A stretch of DNA of 64,000 bases from Actinotignum urinale DSM 15805 (GTDB taxonomy: Bacteria > Actinomycetota > Actinomycetes > Actinomycetales > Actinomycetaceae), in contig NZ_ATUY01000001.1 in the NCBI RefSeq assembly GCF_000420445.1, positions 124,001 through 188,000 on the forward strand. Direction: 5' to 3'. This document shows positions 61,183 to 64,000 of this stretch, piece by piece; positions within the stretch are counted from its first letter, which is position 1, and the number at the start of each line of letters is the position of its first letter. A model generated the notes under the pieces. That model was not told the DNA's origin and searched no databases. It was given only the letters and a program-made list of their open reading frames with translations. The position numbers were made by a program, and so were the translations under genes.

Positions 61183-63309
61183 TTATTCACCCACGTGTTG
61201 CGAGATTCGCGCCAATGCTTGCTTAACGACATCACCGTCGCACGTCGGCCACATTGTCGGCAGGGATGCCATTAAAAAACTGCCGTATCTTTTCGTCCTT
61301 AACCGCGAATCGAGAATCGCAACCACGCCTCGATCCGTGTGTCGTCTAATAAGACGTCCCGCCCCCTGAGCCAACCTCAACGCAGCCTGGGTTGCCGAAA
61401 CCTCCATAAAAGGATTACCTCCGCGGGCGCGAACAGCTTGCGAACGTGCCTCAACCAAAGCATCATTTGGGCGCGGGAACGGTATTTTATCAATCACGAC
61501 CAGACGGCACGTATCTCCCGCAACATCAATTCCCTGCCAAAGCGACAATGTTCCAAACAGCGAAGCTGTGGGGTCATCAGCGAACTTATTCACCAAGGTC
61601 GGTAGCTGATCCTCACCTTGCAACAACACCGGAAGATCTGTTTCCTCACGAATAAACTCCGCCGCCTGCTCCGCGGCCCGCCTGGACGTAAACAAGCATA
61701 AACCGCCCCCGCGTGAAGCTATCAATAAGTCACGCAACTCCCCCAACATGGCATCCGTGTAAGCCATGGTGTTCGGCGCCGGCAAACTGTTTGCCACATA
61801 CAAAATCCCCTGCTTACCGTACGTAAAAGGCGAACCCACATCAACGCCACGCCACGGGCCCTGATTCGGATACATAAAACCAACCTGGCTCGCCACATGC
61901 TGGAAGGAACCTCCCACGCTTAAGGTGGCAGAGGTCAAAATCGCAGGTTTCCCCTCAAAAACATTATCCGCAATATCTGAGGAAACATCTAAGGGAGCAA
62001 CATAGAGCACCGGATGTGCATCGGAAGAATGAGCAACCCACACCACTAACTGCCCAGACGCCACCTTCTCCGATAGCAACGAATGAACAACACCTACCAC
62101 ATCATCCACACGATTTTTCACAACAGCTTTAGTCGCCGCCTCTGCCTCATTTCCGTTAGGCATATCTTTCACGTCGTCACTCACAAGCTGAAGTTCGCGC
62201 AACACCAACATCAACGCATCTTGAAGGACCTCAGGAATTCCTTGCAATCTCCCCTCATCCATAGCTTCAAGAATGTCCGTGAAACCCTCAATGGACTTTT
62301 CAAGTTCACGAACCAAAATTTTTTCCCGACGCAATAAGCGCACAAGCCCCTGCATATCCGACGCAGATAGGGTTGCGGTCAATTGCGAGGTAACCCGATC
62401 AACGAGATCATGTGCCTCATCAACAACATAAGCATCAACATCTGGTAGCACAGGCGTTCCCGTGCTCTGCACACCCAACATCGAATGGTTTGTCACCACA
62501 ATATCCGACACCATTGCATGTTTGCGCGCCAACATGGGAAAACATACCTCCTGCAAAGGACAGGACGCACCAATGCACTCCGGTTTAGATACTGAAACCT
62601 GCCTCCATGCCCGGTCGGGAACGCCGGGCACCAAATCGTCTCGATCCCCAGTTGACGTTGTTTGCGCCCATTCACGCGCACGCACAACATCGGCTCCAAG
62701 CTGGCTCGATGTCCCAAACTCGGCTTCAACTCGGCTAAATAAAGCATCCTCTTCGGGATACCCACCCATCACTTTGCGCAAACAAGCGTAGTTATTCCAG
62801 CCCTTAAGGAGAGCCACCTCAGGTTGTTTCCCCGTTTCCTTTTCTATCGCCTCTGCGACTTTCGGCGCATCCTGAGCCACAATTTGACGCTGTAAAGCAA
62901 GAGTTGCGGTTGAAACAACGACGCGTTTGCCCTCACGTATCGCCCAATCCATTGCTGGCACAAGATACCCCAGGGATTTTCCTGTTCCGGTACCGGCCTG
63001 CACAAGAAGATGCTCATTATCTTCAAAGGCGCGCGCAACATGTTCAACCATCTCCTGTTGCCCACTTCGCGCAGTTCCTCCCATTTTTTCGACGACGTGC
63101 CCCAGTATTTTTTGGGAGGTTTCCTGGGGCGTTTGGTTTTCTTGAGTTGGGGAAAGATTGGACGTCGTTATGCTGTCTTCACTCGGCGCGAGGCTAGCGT
63201 CCATCTCTCGCGCAACACTTGTGGCCACGTCACTTTCTGAGCGCATGTCTCGTGTAGGTGATTCCTCATTGTCATAACTCAGCTGAGTATGCCCATCATT
63301 TTTTACCAC
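61183..63309 (-). CDS. dinG: DinG-type ATP-dependent DNA helicase
   Basis: XPD-like superfamily 2 helicase (708 aa). Walker A VQAGTGTGKSLGYLVPAM, VVSTATLALQRQI, DEAH in VVDEAHDLVDR, SATLSVGGSFQ, LWQGIDVAGDTCRLVVIDKIPF and QGAGRLIRRHTDRG. YACLRK and CIGASCPLQEVCF supply four cysteines for the iron-sulfur cluster. An unstructured acidic N-terminus of about 65 residues precedes them. GTG 63309 begins 2 nt after the hflX stop, so the two form an operon. No LexA box is seen. Confidence 0.92.
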   Translation of the reverse strand: MVKNDGHTQLSYDNEESPTRDMRSESDVATSVAREMDASLAPSEDSITTSNLSPTQENQTPQETSQKILGHVVEKMGGTARSGQQEMVEHVARAFEDNEHLLVQAGTGTGKSLGYLVPAMDWAIREGKRVVVSTATLALQRQIVAQDAPKVAEAIEKETGKQPEVALLKGWNNYACLRKVMGGYPEEDALFSRVEAEFGTSSQLGADVVRAREWAQTTSTGDRDDLVPGVPDRAWRQVSVSKPECIGASCPLQEVCFPMLARKHAMVSDIVVTNHSMLGVQSTGTPVLPDVDAYVVDEAHDLVDRVTSQLTATLSASDMQGLVRLLRREKILVRELEKSIEGFTDILEAMDEGRLQGIPEVLQDALMLVLRELQLVSDDVKDMPNGNEAEAATKAVVKNRVDDVVGVVHSLLSEKVASGQLVVWVAHSSDAHPVLYVAPLDVSSDIADNVFEGKPAILTSATLSVGGSFQHVASQVGFMYPNQGPWRGVDVGSPFTYGKQGILYVANSLPAPNTMAYTDAMLGELRDLLIASRGGGLCLFTSRRAAEQAAEFIREETDLPVLLQGEDQLPTLVNKFADDPTASLFGTLSLWQGIDVAGDTCRLVVIDKIPFPRPNDALVEARSQAVRARGGNPFMEVSATQAALRLAQGAGRLIRRHTDRGVVAILDSRLRTKRYGSFLMASLPTMWPTCDGDVVKQALARISQHVGE

Positions 63310-63311
63310 GG

Positions 63312-64000
63312 CTATGAAAGAATCCAGGCTTCGTCAATTTGCGCGTATATTCGTGGTGTCACGTATGCGTGAACTCGCGTACCCTGGGACGTATATTCAA
63401 GTTCGTCTTGAAGTTCGCCCTCTTCTACGATGCGGGAAACAAGGCTTCCTCTATCGTATGGAATGATTACGTTAATACGAATATCCGGGTGTGGCAGGGC
63501 ATCTTCGATTGCCTGCATGAGATCATCGAGCCCTTCGCCCGTGACCGATGAAACGGGAACCGTGTTGGGGTAGCGTGAACGTAAGGCCGCAATATCAACT
63601 TCACTCGCAATATCGACCTTGGATAACACAATGATTTCTGGAATATTGAGCGCACCGTCAATTTCGGCAAAAACTTCATGAACTGCTCGAACTTGGCCGA
63701 CGGGATCAGCGTGGGAGGCGTCTACCACATGGAGTATCACGTCTGCTTCCGCTACTTCTTCCAGGGTGGAGCGGAATGCTTCCACGAGTTGCGTGGGCAG
63801 ATTTCGAACAAATCCGACGGTGTCCGCGATAGTAAATTCGCGTCCGTTAGGGGTAATACTGTGGCGAACTGTTGGATCCAGTGTTGCAAAAAGAGCGTTT
63901 TCGACGAGAACTCCGGCTCCCGTAATGCGGTTGAGCAGTGATGATTTGCCCGCGTTTGTATATCCCGCAACAACGACGGAGGCAATTCCGGTGCGACACC
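63312..64000 (-). CDS. hflX: GTPase HflX (5' part beyond window)
   Basis: Partial gene: the last 229 codons of HflX, a ribosome-splitting, heat-stress GTPase. G1 VVAGYTNAGKSSLLNRITGA, G2 region ATLDPTVRHS, G3 ADTVGFVRNLPTQLVEAFRSTLEEV and G4 IVLSKVDIA are seen, then the short C-terminal domain. The frame runs out of the window at 64000 without a start; a GTG at 63785 is internal. dinG follows directly. Confidence 0.95.
   Translation of the reverse strand, partial: CRTGIASVVVAGYTNAGKSSLLNRITGAGVLVENALFATLDPTVRHSITPNGREFTIADTVGFVRNLPTQLVEAFRSTLEEVAEADVILHVVDASHADPVGQVRAVHEVFAEIDGALNIPEIIVLSKVDIASEVDIAALRSRYPNTVPVSSVTGEGLDDLMQAIEDALPHPDIRINVIIPYDRGSLVSRIVEEGELQDELEYTSQGTRVHAYVTPRIYAQIDEAWILS

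Noticed and set aside
1-64000. tRNA, rRNA, insertion sequence or phage genes
   Set aside because: The spacers were read for cloverleaf T-loops, terminal inverted repeats and transposase/integrase frames; none was found.

Overview
This is a 64 kb stretch of chromosome of roughly 50% GC from a Gram-positive actinobacterium, most likely a low-GC member of the Actinomycetaceae (Arcanobacterium/Gleimia/Trueperella-like). The reasons are the classic actinobacterial dcw order (mraZ-rsmH-ftsL-ftsI-murE-murF-mraY-murD-ftsW-murG-murC-ftsQ-ftsZ-pgeF-sepF-yggT-divIVA) with no ftsA, followed by lspA-rluD-dnaE; a lexA / small membrane protein / nrdR neighbourhood; DUF3040, PAC2-family and HelD-type proteins; and a MurE whose substrate motif is not of the meso-diaminopimelate type. 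The genus is inference. No tRNA, rRNA, insertion sequence or prophage was seen.

Layout. 0-5 kb: thiolase, FMN reductase, the UPF0210 + ACT-domain pair and a DsbA-like lipoprotein. 5-7 kb: a umuDC operon behind an SOS promoter. 7.3-14.3 kb: a cell-envelope polymer block (large polytopic protein with an extracytoplasmic domain, family 2 glycosyltransferase, two LytR-CpsA-Psr ligases, GtrA flippase-like protein). 14.4-20.4 kb: dGTPase, Dus, a PRC-barrel protein, YibE/F transporter, glycyl-tRNA synthetase. 20.8-23.7 kb: Zur-controlled zinc uptake (znuACB-zur). 23.7-27.3 kb: small membrane protein, S4 RNA-binding protein, FemX-like bridge enzyme, MgtE. 27.5-52.1 kb: dnaE, rluD, lspA, divIVA and the whole dcw cluster, all on the minus strand and tightly overlapped. 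52.3-58.8 kb: DUF3040, DinB, spermidine synthase-like protein, PAC2 protein, HelD. 59.0-64.0 kb: nrdR, a LexA-controlled membrane protein, lexA, DinG-type helicase, and the 3' part of hflX running off the edge.

How the parts work together. lexA, the divergent membrane protein and umuDC share GAAC-N4-GTTC boxes and form a visible SOS regulon with mutagenic repair plus a probable division brake. The dcw cluster makes lipid II and the septum; FemX would add the interpeptide bridge and the LCP proteins would attach polymer to the same wall. LspA matures lipoproteins such as ZnuA and the DsbA-like protein.

Most unusual feature. Many spacers hold short tandem repeats, and at no fewer than five genes (glycosyltransferase, yibE/F, rluD, ftsQ, spermidine synthase-like) the terminal coding sequence, in most cases with its stop codon, is repeated downstream at about 30 or 60 bp spacing. 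A 10-bp array covers another stop codon, and in-frame versions lengthen MurF, MurE and RsmH. A separate 18-bp array upstream of helD carries several near-DnaA boxes. Several genes also appear to be leaderless.
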